The position numbers and the translations under genes are program-made. The notes below the pieces were generated by a model. That model saw only the letters and a list, made by a program, of their open reading frames with translations. It had not been told where the DNA came from and searched no databases. From Aminomonas paucivorans DSM 12260 (GTDB taxonomy: Bacteria > Synergistota > Synergistia > Synergistales > Synergistaceae), in the NCBI RefSeq assembly GCF_000165795.1, contig NZ_CM001022.1, positions 1,333,712 through 1,397,711 of the forward strand: a stretch of 64,000 nt of DNA. The letters run 5' to 3'. The first letter of the stretch is position 1. Every line of letters starts with the position of its first letter. Of the stretch, positions 1-8,903 are shown one piece after another.

Positions 1-1
1 T

Positions 2-1441
2 CCCCGCTGGCCCGACCGGACCCCGGCCTTTTCCCCCGCCCCCGTAGTCTCTTCAGATGTATCCCCTTCTCCGTCACCCGGGCCTTCCTCGGGGGACCGG
101 ACCCCCCCGGTTTCGGGGGACCAGGGCGATGGGCCCGCCTCGGGAGACCTTCCGGAGCTGGCGGCACCCCTGCTGGTTCAGGGACTGGGTGACCGAAGCG
201 CCGCCGAACTGGGAGCCCTTCTGGGCCGTCCCTGGGTGGCCGGAGGCGCCTCCGGGGCGGCTCCACCGGGCCTTTCCGGCAAGACCTTCGAGCCCGGTTC
301 CCCCGTGGGGGTGCTTCTGGCCTGGGGGGACGTGACCGTGGGGAGCATCGGCACCGTCACGGCGGTGGACCGGAACGGGCGTTTTCTGGCCTTCGGACAT
401 CCCTTCCTCAACCGAGGGGCGGTGTCCTTTCCCGTCTCCGCCGCGGAGATCCTGGACGTGGTGCCCAGCCTGGAAAGCCCCTTCAAGATCGGCAACCTGG
501 GACCCCTGGCGGGGACCCTGAACCAGGACCGGGCAGAGGGGATCTCCGGACGCTTCGGCGTCCTCCCCCCCGCCTCGGAATACTCCCTGCGCTTCGAGGA
601 CGTGGACACCAAGAGGAAGGAACTTCGGCGCTTCCAGGTGGTTCCCGATCCCTTCCTCCGGGGAAAGATCGCCCCCCTGGCCATGGCGGGGTGTCTGGAG
701 GATCTGTGGGGAAGGCGGGGGCAGGGGACGGGAAAGGTAGAGATCCGCTTCGAAGGAGGAGGCCTTGCCCGACCCTGGAGCCGGACGAATCTCTTCTTCT
801 CCCAGACCGACTTGGCCACGGAGATGCTCAAGGAGTTTGCCCTGATCCACGAGGCCTTGCCCCTCAACCCCTTCCAGGAGATTCGCCCCCTGGGGGTCCA
901 TCTGCGTGTGGAGGTCACCGAATCCCCCCGTGTCCTGACCATCGAGCGCATCGAGATGCCCGAGGATCGGACCTATTCCCCTGGGGAAAAGGTGGCGGTC
1001 ACGGTGACCCTTCGCCCCTGGCGGAAGCCCCCCCAGAAGCGGGTCTTTCAGATGCGGATCCCCCCCAAGATGCGAGGCCGGGGCGAGGTGGTGGTGCGGG
1101 GAGGGGGCATCGCCGAACCGGAACAGGAGTCCCTCCAGGAAGGCTGGCGGAGCATCGACAGCCTTGCGGCTCTGCTCAAGGAACTGGACGCCAAGGAGGC
1201 TAACCAGGAAATCGTGGTGGAGATTCGGGGGGATCTGCGCAAGGATCCCCGGGATCCGGGGAAGGAGAAGGACACGGGGTCCAAACTCCTGAGCGAGATC
1301 AAGGAGGAACGGCTCAAGGAGGGGTCCCTGAAGGTCCTCCGGACGAACTACTACGTGGAGGGGCTATTGCGCAAGTCCCTGACGATCCGTGCCCCCAAGA
1401 AGGCGGCGGCGGGGGAGGACGCGGAGGAAGAGCTCGATTGA
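2..1441 (+). CDS. SpoIVB-type S55 peptidase domain protein (5' end outside window)
   Basis: Partial protein: the frame is already open at base 2 and runs 479 codons to TGA, so the N-terminus lies before the window. The visible part carries the second half of an S55 domain. It has a GDVTVGSIGTVTAVD strand region, then FGHPF at about residues 131-135 (the family histidine), then a Gly/Asn-rich stretch ending NQDRAEGISG. In related proteins the serine (SGSP-like) lies N-terminal of this block, so it would be off the left edge and catalysis cannot be judged. The C-terminal half (about residues 290-479) is charged, beta-rich and unrecognised. SpoIVB itself is a sporulation signalling protease, but relatives occur in non-sporulating diderms, where the role is unknown. 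It converges on dgkA with only 23 bases between. Confidence 0.75.
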   Translation, partial: PRWPDRTPAFSPAPVVSSDVSPSPSPGPSSGDRTPPVSGDQGDGPASGDLPELAAPLLVQGLGDRSAAELGALLGRPWVAGGASGAAPPGLSGKTFEPGSPVGVLLAWGDVTVGSIGTVTAVDRNGRFLAFGHPFLNRGAVSFPVSAAEILDVVPSLESPFKIGNLGPLAGTLNQDRAEGISGRFGVLPPASEYSLRFEDVDTKRKELRRFQVVPDPFLRGKIAPLAMAGCLEDLWGRRGQGTGKVEIRFEGGGLARPWSRTNLFFSQTDLATEMLKEFALIHEALPLNPFQEIRPLGVHLRVEVTESPRVLTIERIEMPEDRTYSPGEKVAVTVTLRPWRKPPQKRVFQMRIPPKMRGRGEVVVRGGGIAEPEQESLQEGWRSIDSLAALLKELDAKEANQEIVVEIRGDLRKDPRDPGKEKDTGSKLLSEIKEERLKEGSLKVLRTNYYVEGLLRKSLTIRAPKKAAAGEDAEEELD

Positions 1442-1464
1442 TCGGTGCAAGGCGGGAGAGGTTT

Positions 1465-1824
1465 TCAGCGGAAGAGCAGCCAGAGGCTCCCCCCGTAACC
1501 GATCCAGAGGCTTACGAACACGGAGGCGGAGAGCATGTCTTTGGTTCGCCGCACGTCCTCCCGATACGTGGCCCCCAGGTGGCTGTCGATGAGGGTCTCC
1601 ACGGCGGAGTTCACCAACTCCAGGGACAGGGGCAGCAGGGAGAGAAGGAAGACCGGGACCAGCACTTCCGCGTCCTTGTCCAGCCACCAACCTGTGGCCA
1701 CCAGACCCAGGGTGGTCAGGCACTCCTGCGGGATGGCTCTCTCGGTGAGGAAGGCCACGCGAAACCCGTTGCAGGAATTCAGGAACTTGCGAAGCAAGCC
1801 GGTGTTCTTCCACGGGGTCGACAA
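1465..1824 (-). CDS. dgkA: Diacylglycerol kinase, small integral-membrane DgkA type
   Basis: Predicted 119-aa inner-membrane kinase that phosphorylates diacylglycerol to phosphatidic acid for lipid recycling. The length matches E. coli DgkA (121 aa). The catalytic segment LELVNSAVETLID lies at about residues 68-80, with glutamates at 69 and 76 as in the family, followed by KDMLSASV at 95-102. Three hydrophobic segments are visible (about 32-48, 53-70, 98-117). The start chosen is TTG at 1824 because GGAGGAGG sits a few bases upstream and the homology begins there. A longer frame upstream has no family similarity. It is transcribed divergently from fhs. A soluble DgkB-type enzyme is excluded by size and topology. 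Confidence 0.88.
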   Translation of the reverse strand: MSTPWKNTGLLRKFLNSCNGFRVAFLTERAIPQECLTTLGLVATGWWLDKDAEVLVPVFLLSLLPLSLELVNSAVETLIDSHLGATYREDVRRTKDMLSASVFVSLWIGYGGSLWLLFR

Positions 1825-1936
1825 GGGAAAACCTCCTCCGGCTTCGGGTGTCTCCCGAGGCACACGACATTCTACGCATCCCCCAGCGCTTTCATCAACC
1901 GCCAAAGCCAGGGAGGAAGGTTCTCCGTGGAGAGGC

Positions 1937-1965
1937 GGAGTATAGACGTTTTGTTGATGTATAAT
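1937..1965 (+). promoter_or_regulatory. Probable promoter of fhs
   Basis: A perfect TATAAT lies at 1960-1965, preceded by TG, in an AT-richer patch of the dgkA/fhs intergenic region. It is about 35 bases upstream of the fhs GTG start. The -35 position (1937-1942) is poor, so the call rests mainly on the -10 element. Confidence 0.5.
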
Positions 1966-2000
1966 CGACGGCATACCGCTCTGACCGAGGAGGGATTCGC

Positions 2001-3668
2001 GTGTTGTCCGATATCGACATTGCCCAAGCCGCTCGTTGCAAACCCATCGGGGAGATCGCCCGGGATCTGGGGATTCCGGAGGAGTACCTCGTCCCCTATG
2101 GTCGCAACAAGGCCAAGGTGGATCTGCGCTTTCTCCGCTCCCTGGAGGACCGTCCTCAGGGGAAACTGATCCTCGTCACCGCCACCACCCCCACCGCGGC
2201 GGGGGAAGGCAAGACCACCGTTACCATCGGTCTCGCTCAGGCCCTGGTGCGCAAGGGCAAGAGCGCCATGTTGTGCCTTCGGGAACCCTCTCTCGGGCCC
2301 TGCTTCGGGGTCAAGGGAGGAGCTGCGGGAGGAGGCTACTCCCAGGTCCTTCCCATGGAGGAGATCAACCTCCACTTCACCGGAGACATCCACGCCGTGG
2401 GGGTGGCCCACAACCTCCTCTCCGCGATGATCGACAACCACCTCCAGCAGGGCAACCCGCTGGGGATCGACCCCCGTCGGGTCACCTGGAGACGGGTGAT
2501 GGACATGAACGACCGGGCCCTTCGCCACCTGGTGATCGGCCTTGGGGGCAAGGGCGACGGGGTTCCCCGAGAGACGGGTTTCGACATCTCCGTGGCTTCG
2601 GAGGTCATGGCCATCCTCTGCCTGGCCGACGGCATCGAGGACCTCAAGGCCCGGCTGGGGCGCATCGTGGTGGCCTACACCTATGAAGGCAAGCCCGTCA
2701 CCGCTTCGGACCTGAAGGCCCAGGGGGCCATGGCGGCGCTGCTGAAGGAGGCCATCCAGCCCAACCTCGTGCAGACCATCGAACACGTCCCCGCCTTCGT
2801 CCACGGAGGCCCCTTCGCCAACATCGCCCACGGCACCAACTCCATCGCCGCCACCCGTACGGCCCTGCGCCTCCGGGACTATGTGGTGGTGGAGGCAGGG
2901 TTCGCCTCGGACCTGGGGGCGGAGAAGTTCATGGACATCGTTTCCCCTTATGGGGGCTTCCATCCCGAAGCGGTGGTGGTGGTCACCACCGTGCGGGCGC
3001 TCAAGCTCCACGGCGGTCTTCCCAAGGACCGTCTGGGGGAGGAAGACCTGGAAGCGGTACGGGCGGGGCTTGCGAACCTGGAGGCCCACATCGGGAACAT
3101 GCAGCAGTTTGGCGTGCCCGTGGTGGTGGCCCTGAACCGCTTCACCGCCGACACGGACCGGGAGCTGGAGTTGGTGCGCGGTGCCGTCCAGGCCCAAGGG
3201 GCGAGCATCGCCCTTGCGGAGGTCTGGGCCAAGGGGGGCGAAGGGGGCCTGGAGTTGGCGGACCGGGTGCTGGAGGCCCTGGACAAAGGCAACCGGTACG
3301 GCCCGCTCTACGCCTGGAACCTGCCCCTGGCGGAGAAGATCCGCACCGTGGCCACCAAGGTCTACGGTGCCGACGGGGTGGTCCTTGAAGAAGGAGCGGC
3401 CAAGACCCTCAAGGAACTGGAGTCCCTGGGCTACGGGAACCTGCCCGTGTGCATGGCCAAGACCCAGATGTCCCTCTCCGACCGGCCGGAGCTGAAGGGC
3501 CGTCCCAAGGGGTTCGAGGTGCACGTTCGGGAGGTCCGCCTCTCCGCCGGGGCGGGTTTTGTGGTGGCCATCTGCGGACCCATCATGACCATGCCGGGAC
3601 TCCCCAAGTCCCCGGCGGCGGAGCGCATCGACATCGACGCGGACGGGCGCATCACGGGGCTGTTCTAG
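2001..3668 (+). CDS. fhs: Formate--tetrahydrofolate ligase
   Basis: ATP-dependent ligation of formate to tetrahydrofolate giving 10-formyl-THF, the entry step of formate into one-carbon metabolism and reversible in amino-acid and purine fermenters. The 555-aa length is typical of the family. The P-loop [10 protein letters not shown] is at residues 64-73, and the family blocks around [14 protein letters not shown] and FTGDIHAVG follow. The GTG start at 2001 is supported by GAGGAGGG at 1988-1994. It stands alone between divergent dgkA and the convergent TAXI gene and ends in a strong terminator. In an amino-acid-degrading organism it fits glycine/serine one-carbon flux, but that context is inferred. 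Confidence 0.97.
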   Translation: MLSDIDIAQAARCKPIGEIARDLGIPEEYLVPYGRNKAKVDLRFLRSLEDRPQGKLILVTATTPTAAGEGKTTVTIGLAQALVRKGKSAMLCLREPSLGPCFGVKGGAAGGGYSQVLPMEEINLHFTGDIHAVGVAHNLLSAMIDNHLQQGNPLGIDPRRVTWRRVMDMNDRALRHLVIGLGGKGDGVPRETGFDISVASEVMAILCLADGIEDLKARLGRIVVAYTYEGKPVTASDLKAQGAMAALLKEAIQPNLVQTIEHVPAFVHGGPFANIAHGTNSIAATRTALRLRDYVVVEAGFASDLGAEKFMDIVSPYGGFHPEAVVVVTTVRALKLHGGLPKDRLGEEDLEAVRAGLANLEAHIGNMQQFGVPVVVALNRFTADTDRELELVRGAVQAQGASIALAEVWAKGGEGGLELADRVLEALDKGNRYGPLYAWNLPLAEKIRTVATKVYGADGVVLEEGAAKTLKELESLGYGNLPVCMAKTQMSLSDRPELKGRPKGFEVHVREVRLSAGAGFVVAICGPIMTMPGLPKSPAAERIDIDADGRITGLF

Positions 3669-3699
3669 GGCAGCGGCTTTTCGGCTTTCGACGCATCAC

Positions 3700-3735
3700 A
3701 AAAGGGGGAGACGGCGGATGCCGTCTCCCCCTTTT
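3700..3735. terminator. Bidirectional rho-independent terminator between fhs and the TAXI gene
   Basis: A 16-bp perfect stem (AAAAGGGGGAGACGGC paired with GCCGTCTCCCCCTTTT) with a GGAT loop. A-tract and T-tract flank both sides, so it can serve the two convergent genes. Confidence 0.9.
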
Positions 3736-3755
3736 CGAACAGCTCGTTTCTGGGT

Positions 3756-4706
3756 CTAGGGAAGCTTCAGACCCTTTTCCTTGTAGAACTTCGCGGCGCC
3801 GGGGTGCAGAGGAGCGGTGATGCCGTCCAGGGCGGTCTTCAGGGTGATGAGCTTGCCCTTGGCATGGGACTTCTGGACGTCCCCAATATTGTCCCAGAGG
3901 CCCTTGGTGAACTTGTAGATCACGTCCGCCGGGACCTTGTCGTCGCACACCAGGATGGCCATGACCGCAGGGGTCTTGGTCTCGGTGGTGACGCCCTTGT
4001 AGGTGTTGGCGGGGATGGAGCTCTTCACGAAGTAGGGGAATTCCTTCTGAAGCTTCGCCAGGAAGGCGTCGTCGAAGTCCACCAGGTTGACCTCTTTGGT
4101 GGTGGAGAGGTCCATGATGGAGGCCACGGGGTAGCCCGCCACCACGAAGCCCGCGTCGATCTGGTTGTCCTTGAACCGCTGGGTGGTGGCGCCGAAGTCC
4201 AGGAAGTCGGTCTTCATGTCGGCGTACTTCAGACCGGCGGACTGGAAGATGGCCCGCACGTCGCCCTCCACGCCCGATCCGGGAGCGCCCACGGAGACCT
4301 TCTTGCCCTTCAGGTCCATGATGCCCTTGACGCCGGAGTTCTTCAGGGTGATGAGGTGCACGTGCTCCGGATAGAGGGAAGCGATGACCCGGATGTTCTT
4401 GAAGGGAGCCTTGAACATCACTTTTCCGTGGTAGGCCCAGTAGGTGACGTCGTTCTGGGCGAAGGCGATCTCGATGCCGTGGGTGCCGATGAGGTTCAGG
4501 TTGGCCACGGAAGCGTTGCCGGTCTCGGCGGTGACCTGAAGGTCCGGAGCGCCCTTGCTAGCCGCCTGGGCGATGGCGCCGCCGATGGGGTAGTAGGTGC
4601 CGGACGTGCCGCCGGTGGCGATGGAAAGGAACGTCTTGGCCTGGGCCGCCCCAGCCAGGGCAGCAACCAGAAGACCGGAAATAAGAAGCAGAGAAATGCG
4701 TTTCAT
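3756..4706 (-). CDS. TAXI family TRAP transporter solute-binding protein
   Basis: Periplasmic receptor of about 316 aa. The start at 4706 gives a clean signal peptide: MKR, a hydrophobic stretch, then AQA|K at about residue 23, with GAGGAGG upstream. The mature N-terminus has the TAXI hallmark ATGGTSGTYYPIGGAIA, with family motifs further on such as GAPGSGVE and DFLDFG. TAXI receptors deliver dicarboxylates, glutamate/glutamine or similar anions to a TRAP membrane subunit, but the ligand cannot be read from the sequence. No TRAP 4TM/12TM permease gene is beside it, so its membrane partner must be encoded elsewhere or the gene is an orphan. It has its own promoter upstream and the shared terminator downstream. 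Confidence 0.92.
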   Translation of the reverse strand: MKRISLLLISGLLVAALAGAAQAKTFLSIATGGTSGTYYPIGGAIAQAASKGAPDLQVTAETGNASVANLNLIGTHGIEIAFAQNDVTYWAYHGKVMFKAPFKNIRVIASLYPEHVHLITLKNSGVKGIMDLKGKKVSVGAPGSGVEGDVRAIFQSAGLKYADMKTDFLDFGATTQRFKDNQIDAGFVVAGYPVASIMDLSTTKEVNLVDFDDAFLAKLQKEFPYFVKSSIPANTYKGVTTETKTPAVMAILVCDDKVPADVIYKFTKGLWDNIGDVQKSHAKGKLITLKTALDGITAPLHPGAAKFYKEKGLKLP

Positions 4707-4810
4707 GACAGATTTGGCCTCCTCTCGATATAGACCCCTCCCGAATTCCCATTCCGCAATAAAGCCTGTTGCCCCGCATCCCTCCCTCGCATTGGTGCCG
4801 ATTCGTTTCA

Positions 4811-4839
4811 AGTATAGGGTGTCGGACGGCAAGATTCAA
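4811..4839 (-). promoter_or_regulatory. Promoter of the TAXI receptor gene
   Basis: Reading the minus strand: TTGAAT (4839-4834), a 17-bp spacer, then TATACT (4816-4811). This is a near-consensus sigma-70 promoter giving a leader of about 100 nt before the start at 4706. Confidence 0.75.
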
Positions 4840-4863
4840 CTAAAGTAACGGGGGTGGACGGCA

Positions 4864-4892
4864 TTGCACCAAGGCGGGGACTATGCTAGATT
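4864..4892 (+). promoter_or_regulatory. Promoter of rpmE and the downstream cluster
   Basis: TTGCAC (4864-4869), exactly 17 bp, then TAGATT (4887-4892), about 44 bases before the rpmE start. It is arranged back to back with the promoter of the divergent TAXI gene. Confidence 0.68.
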
Positions 4893-4935
4893 TATACGTT
4901 GTGTCCAGGGTCATTCCACACGGAGGTGTGCAGCC

Positions 4936-5163
4936 ATGAAAAAGGATATCCATCCGAAGTACGAGACCTGCAAGGTGACCTGCTCTTGCGGGAATGCCTT
5001 CGAAACCCGGTCCACCCAGCCGGAGATCAAGGTGGCGGTGTGCAACGCCTGCCATCCCTTCTATACCGGCAAAAAGGGACGGGCGATCGAAGCGGGGCGC
5101 CTGGAGAAGTTCCGGCAGAAGTACGCCGGAGTCGACTACGGCCAGAAGAAGGTCTCCGAATAG
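4936..5163 (+). CDS. rpmE: 50S ribosomal protein L31, zinc-binding form
   Basis: A 75-aa large-subunit protein that bridges the two ribosomal subunits. It begins MKKDIHPKYETCKVTCSCGN and holds the zinc ligands of the 'C+' paralogue: Cys16, Cys18, Cys36 and Cys39 (CSC...CNACHPFYTG). ATG at 4936 follows GGAGGTG, and earlier in-frame codons have no homology. The neighbouring order rpmE, thyX, DUF1385, prfA, prmC resembles the rpmE-yqhQ-prfA/prmC neighbourhood known in Clostridia. A hairpin follows the stop, so most transcripts may end there, leaving L31 more abundant than the downstream genes. Confidence 0.96.
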   Translation: MKKDIHPKYETCKVTCSCGNAFETRSTQPEIKVAVCNACHPFYTGKKGRAIEAGRLEKFRQKYAGVDYGQKKVSE

Positions 5164-5174
5164 GCCGACGGATC

Positions 5175-5198
5175 GGGGGAGCCTGGCTCCCCCCTTTT
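5175..5198 (+). terminator. Rho-independent terminator (or attenuator) after rpmE
   Basis: Stem GGGGGAG / CTCCCCC with a 5-nt loop, followed by CTTTT. It lies between rpmE and thyX, and no obvious promoter follows, so partial read-through is likely. Confidence 0.7.
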
Positions 5199-5248
5199 CG
5201 TATCGTCACAAGCGACTCGAAGGAGCCCGAAGGGAGGAGAAGTCCCAC

Positions 5249-5941
5249 ATGGTCTGCGCGGTGAAACTCCTGACCCGAACCGCCGAAGGGGGCCGGGCGG
5301 TGGCGGCGGCGGCAAAGCTCTGCTACAGCCCCTCCGACGCGGGGTCCCTGTTCGAAGGGCTCGGGCCCGAGAAGGTCCGATCCTTTCTGGCCCATCTGCG
5401 CAAGGCGGGGCACTTTTCTCCCTTCGAGCATGCCTCCTTCACCTTTGCCGTGGACGGTCTGAGTCGGGTGGCCTCCCACCAGCTGGTGCGCCACCGCATG
5501 GCCAGCTTTTCCCAGCAGAGCCAGCGCTATGTTCCCGTGGGGACGCCGGAGTGCGTGCTCCCCCCCAGCGTTTCGGAGAACCCGGAGTGCCGGGGCCTCT
5601 TCGAGGAACATGCCCGCCGGAGCCTGGAGCTTTACCGGACCCTGGTGGACCGGGGGATTCCCAAGGAGGATGCCCGGTTCGTCCTGCCCCACGGCTGGGC
5701 CACCCGTCTGGTGGTGACCATGAACGCCCGGGAGCTGCACCACTTTTTCCGACTTCGCCTGTGCCGCCGTGCCCAGTGGGAGATCCGGGAGGTGGCCCGG
5801 CAGATGCTCCTGGCCGTTCGGGAAGCGGAGCCGGAGCTCTTCGACCTCGCCGGACCGGATTGCCTGACCGAGGGCGCCTGCCGGGAGCCTTCCAGCTGCG
5901 GGCGACCCTATGCCACCATGGAGGAACTGCTTGCCCGATGA
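5249..5941 (+). CDS. thyX: Flavin-dependent thymidylate synthase
   Basis: Makes dTMP from dUMP using methylene-THF, FAD and NADPH. Unlike ThyA it regenerates THF rather than DHF. The 230-aa protein has the diagnostic RHRxxSxxxxSxR signature as RHRMASFSQQSQR at residues 81-93, and the HFSPFEHASFTF block at about 55-66. ATG at 5249 follows GGAGGAG. The longer in-frame extension upstream overlaps rpmE and has no homology. It overlaps the next gene by 4 bases (ATGA). Together with fhs it indicates a folate economy built around THF recycling. Confidence 0.96.
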   Translation: MVCAVKLLTRTAEGGRAVAAAAKLCYSPSDAGSLFEGLGPEKVRSFLAHLRKAGHFSPFEHASFTFAVDGLSRVASHQLVRHRMASFSQQSQRYVPVGTPECVLPPSVSENPECRGLFEEHARRSLELYRTLVDRGIPKEDARFVLPHGWATRLVVTMNARELHHFFRLRLCRRAQWEIREVARQMLLAVREAEPELFDLAGPDCLTEGACREPSSCGRPYATMEELLAR

Positions 5942-6888
5942 AGACCAAACACGTAACGCTGCTCCTTTCCCGCTTTTTCACCCTGATGGCCCTTCCCTGG
6001 GATGCTCCCTGCGAGCGGCTTCCCGTGGGGGGGCAGGCGGTGATCGAAGGGGTTCTCATGAAGGGGTACCAGCAATGGGGGCTATCGGTTCGGGAGCCCG
6101 ATGGGGGGCTGTGGCGCCGTTCCTGGTCCGTGGCCACCTGGGTGAAGCGTTTTCCCTGGGATTGGCCGGTGTTGCGCGGGGTGGCGGTCATGGCGGACAT
6201 GATGAAGACGGGCTATCGGGCACTGAACCTCTCCGCGCAGGTGGCCCTGGGGGAGGAGGAGGGCGGCTTTTCCCTGACCGAGACGGTCCTCTCCCTGGTT
6301 CTGGCCATCGGTGCGGTGGTGGGTCTGTTCCTGCTCCTCCCTCTGTGGATCTCCGAAGGCCTGGGCGGACGCTGGGGGTGGTCCCCCCACGGAATCCACG
6401 CCTTCGAAGGCCTGGTCCGAGGGGGCGTCTTCGTGGCCTACCTGGCTCTCATGGGGTGCTGGGGGGAAATGCGTCGGGTCTTCGCCTACCACGGAGCGGA
6501 GCACAAGACCATCAACGCCTTCGAGGCGGGTGAGGACCTGACCCCCGAGACGGCCCTCCGGTATTCCCGAATCCATCGCCGCTGCGGGACCTCCTTCCTT
6601 TTGGTGGTGGTGGCGGTGAGCATCCTCGTCTTCGGTCTCGCCGGCACGGGGGGGGCGCTTTGGCGCTTTTCCAGCCGCATCGTGCTGCTCCCGGTGGTGG
6701 TGGGCCTTTCCTACGAGATCATCCGCTGGGCCTCCAAGGACAGCCTCCTGGGACGGTGGCTTCTTGCACCGGCCCTTCTGCTGCAGTACCTGACCACCCG
6801 CGAACCCTCCTCCGACCAACTGGAGGTGGCCATCGACGCCCTGCGGGTGGCTTTGGGGGATCCCCTTCCGGAAACGCAGAACCCTTAG
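5938..6888 (+). CDS. DUF1385 (YqhQ-like) membrane protein
   Basis: A 316-aa multi-pass membrane protein of unknown function. The family signature GGQAVIEGVLMKG lies near residues 27-39. A second conserved block, YHGAEHKTINAFEAG, sits between hydrophobic helices at about 180-200. Hydrophobic segments are visible at about 118-142, 160-178, 220-240 and 245-265. The ATG overlaps the thyX stop as ATGA, implying coupled translation. B. subtilis YqhQ is the namesake. The gene is repeatedly found beside prfA/prmC, which suggests a translation- or envelope-related role, but this is unproven. Confidence 0.88.
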   Translation: MKTKHVTLLLSRFFTLMALPWDAPCERLPVGGQAVIEGVLMKGYQQWGLSVREPDGGLWRRSWSVATWVKRFPWDWPVLRGVAVMADMMKTGYRALNLSAQVALGEEEGGFSLTETVLSLVLAIGAVVGLFLLLPLWISEGLGGRWGWSPHGIHAFEGLVRGGVFVAYLALMGCWGEMRRVFAYHGAEHKTINAFEAGEDLTPETALRYSRIHRRCGTSFLLVVVAVSILVFGLAGTGGALWRFSSRIVLLPVVVGLSYEIIRWASKDSLLGRWLLAPALLLQYLTTREPSSDQLEVAIDALRVALGDPLPETQNP

Positions 6889-6904
6889 GTGGTGGTGAAG
6901 GCAC

Positions 6905-7978
6905 ATGGATCTGATGGGAAAGTTGGAGGAGATCGAATCGACCTTCTCCGAGATTGAGTCGCGCATGGTCGATCCCGCCCTCTCGTCGAACCTGCAGGAG
7001 ATGCACGCCCTGGGGAAGCGTCATTCCGAGCTTTCTCCCATCGTGGCGGCCCTGCGGGAGTATCGGGGGGTGCTTCGGAGGATTCAGGATGCCCGGGAAC
7101 TCCTTTCCCAGGAGGACGAGGGACTCCGAGAGCTGGCCAAGGAAGAGCTTTCTACCCTGGAGGAGCAGGTGGAGCCTCTGGAGCAGCGCATCAAGGTCCT
7201 CCTCCTTCCTCAGGACCCCAATGACGCGAAGGATGTGGTCATTGAGATCCGGGCTGGTGCCGGGGGCGAGGAGGCGGCCCTCTTCGCGGCGGATCTCTTC
7301 CGCATGTACAACCGCTTTGCCGAGCGGGAAGGTTGGGGCTCGGAGCTTCTGAGTACCAACGACACGGGCATCGGAGGCTACAAGGAGGTGGTGTTCCACC
7401 TCAAGGGTACCGGGGTCTACAGCAAGCTGAAATACGAAAGCGGCGTCCACCGGGTCCAGCGAATTCCCGTCACCGAGGCGGGGGGGCGGATCCACACCTC
7501 CACCGCCACCGTGGCGGTGCTTCCGGAGGCGGAAGAGGTGGACGTGCAGGTCCGCACGGAGGATCTGAAGATCGATACCTACCGGGCCAGCGGGGCGGGG
7601 GGGCAGTACGTGAACATGACCGACTCGGCGGTGCGCATCACCCACGTGCCCACGGGCCTGGTGGTGACCTGTCAGGACGAACGCTCCCAGCTGAAGAACC
7701 GCGTCAAGGCCATGCAGCTCCTTCGGACCCGCCTTTACGACCTGGAACTCCAGAAGCAGCAGGCGGTGATGGCGGCGGAACGCAAGGGCCAGGTGGGCAC
7801 GGGGGATCGTTCCGAGCGCATCCGTACCTACAGCTACCCCCAGAACCGCCTCACGGATCACCGCATCGGCTTCACCCTCTACAAGCTGGACCAAGTGTTG
7901 GACGGGGACCTCTACGAGCTGGTGGAGGCTCTCACGGTGGCGGAGCAGACGGAGAAGCTGAAGACCCTGGCACCGTGA
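6905..7978 (+). CDS. prfA: Peptide chain release factor 1
   Basis: Recognises UAA and UAG in the ribosomal A site and triggers peptidyl-tRNA hydrolysis. It has 357 aa, close to E. coli RF1 (360). The stop-codon-reading tripeptide PxT is PVT at residues 188-190, which marks RF1 rather than RF2 (SPF). The catalytic GGQ is at 232-234 inside [22 protein letters not shown]1 rather than RF2 is also supported by the adjacent prmC. Translation starts at ATG 6905 after a GGTGGTGAAGG ribosome-binding site. Confidence 0.97.
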   Translation: MDLMGKLEEIESTFSEIESRMVDPALSSNLQEMHALGKRHSELSPIVAALREYRGVLRRIQDARELLSQEDEGLRELAKEELSTLEEQVEPLEQRIKVLLLPQDPNDAKDVVIEIRAGAGGEEAALFAADLFRMYNRFAEREGWGSELLSTNDTGIGGYKEVVFHLKGTGVYSKLKYESGVHRVQRIPVTEAGGRIHTSTATVAVLPEAEEVDVQVRTEDLKIDTYRASGAGGQYVNMTDSAVRITHVPTGLVVTCQDERSQLKNRVKAMQLLRTRLYDLELQKQQAVMAAERKGQVGTGDRSERIRTYSYPQNRLTDHRIGFTLYKLDQVLDGDLYELVEALTVAEQTEKLKTLAP

Positions 7979-7988
7979 GGACCCGGCG

Positions 7989-8864
7989 GTGAAACTGCAA
8001 GAGCTTCGCAACCGTTTGGGACACTCCCTCGCGGAGGCGGGGGTCCCTCGTCCCCTCTGGGAGGCGGAGCTGTTCTTGGAGAAGGCCACGGGGTGGACCC
8101 GCCGAGAACAGCTGGTGTTCCCGGAACGGGAGGTCTTTGAGACGCCCAGGGATACGGCGGAGGCCTTGGTCCGTCGTCGCCTGGCGGGAGAACCCCTGGA
8201 TTACATCCTGGGGGAGGCTCCCTTCGGGGCCTGGGCCTTTGCCGTGGGGCCCGGGTGTCTGATCCCCCGCCCTGAATCGGAGGTGTTGGTCCGGGAGGCG
8301 GTGGGCCGTCTTCCCAGGGGAGGGAACTTCCTGGACTGGGGGGCTGGCAGCGGCTGCCTAGCCTGCTCGGTGGCTCTGGAACGGCCGGACCTTCGGGGCT
8401 GCGCCCTGGAGGCCAGCCCGGCAGCCCTTCGATGGGCCTGGGAGAACCTGCGCCGCCACGGGCTTCGGGACCGGGTGCTCCTCTGGCACGGCCGATCTCC
8501 CATGGAGCTTCCCCCCTGGACGGCCCCCTTCCACGGCGTCCTGGCCAATCCCCCCTACATCCCCACGGAGCACTGGATTGCCCTGGACCCGTCGGTCCGG
8601 GACCAGGAACCTCGCTGCGCCCTGGACGGAGGAGATCGGGGGCTGGAGCCCCTTCTCTCCTGGCTGGCCCTCCTTCCTCCCTTCCTGGAGCCGGGGGGGT
8701 GGATCCTGGCGGAGACCGCGGGGCCCTGGCAGATCGACCTCCTGCAAGAGCATCGCCCCGAGGGCCTGTGCCTGGAGGAAGTGTTAGAGGATCCCTTCGG
8801 GGTTCCTCGCTTTGTTCTCTGGCGCCGGACCCGGGTGGGGCTTAGAATAGACATCGAGAAATAA
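7989..8864 (+). CDS. prmC: Release factor glutamine methyltransferase
   Basis: SAM-dependent enzyme that N5-methylates the glutamine of the GGQ motif in RF1/RF2, raising termination efficiency. It has 291 aa. The SAM-binding motif DWGAGSGCL is at about residues 116-124. IPRPESE (92-98) and the catalytic NPPY (187-190) are the PrmC/HemK signatures. It starts at GTG 7989, 10 bases after the prfA stop, so enzyme and substrate are co-expressed. Confidence 0.96.
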   Translation: MKLQELRNRLGHSLAEAGVPRPLWEAELFLEKATGWTRREQLVFPEREVFETPRDTAEALVRRRLAGEPLDYILGEAPFGAWAFAVGPGCLIPRPESEVLVREAVGRLPRGGNFLDWGAGSGCLACSVALERPDLRGCALEASPAALRWAWENLRRHGLRDRVLLWHGRSPMELPPWTAPFHGVLANPPYIPTEHWIALDPSVRDQEPRCALDGGDRGLEPLLSWLALLPPFLEPGGWILAETAGPWQIDLLQEHRPEGLCLEEVLEDPFGVPRFVLWRRTRVGLRIDIEK

Positions 8865-8903
8865 CGGACCCCCGCGAGGGCGGTCGAAACGAGGAGGGTA
8901 CTC

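Noticed and set aside
3804..4733. 309-codon open frame opposite the TAXI receptor
   Set aside because: The minus-strand protein has a signal peptide and family motifs. The opposite frame gives a Gly/Val/Asp/His-rich product without homology.
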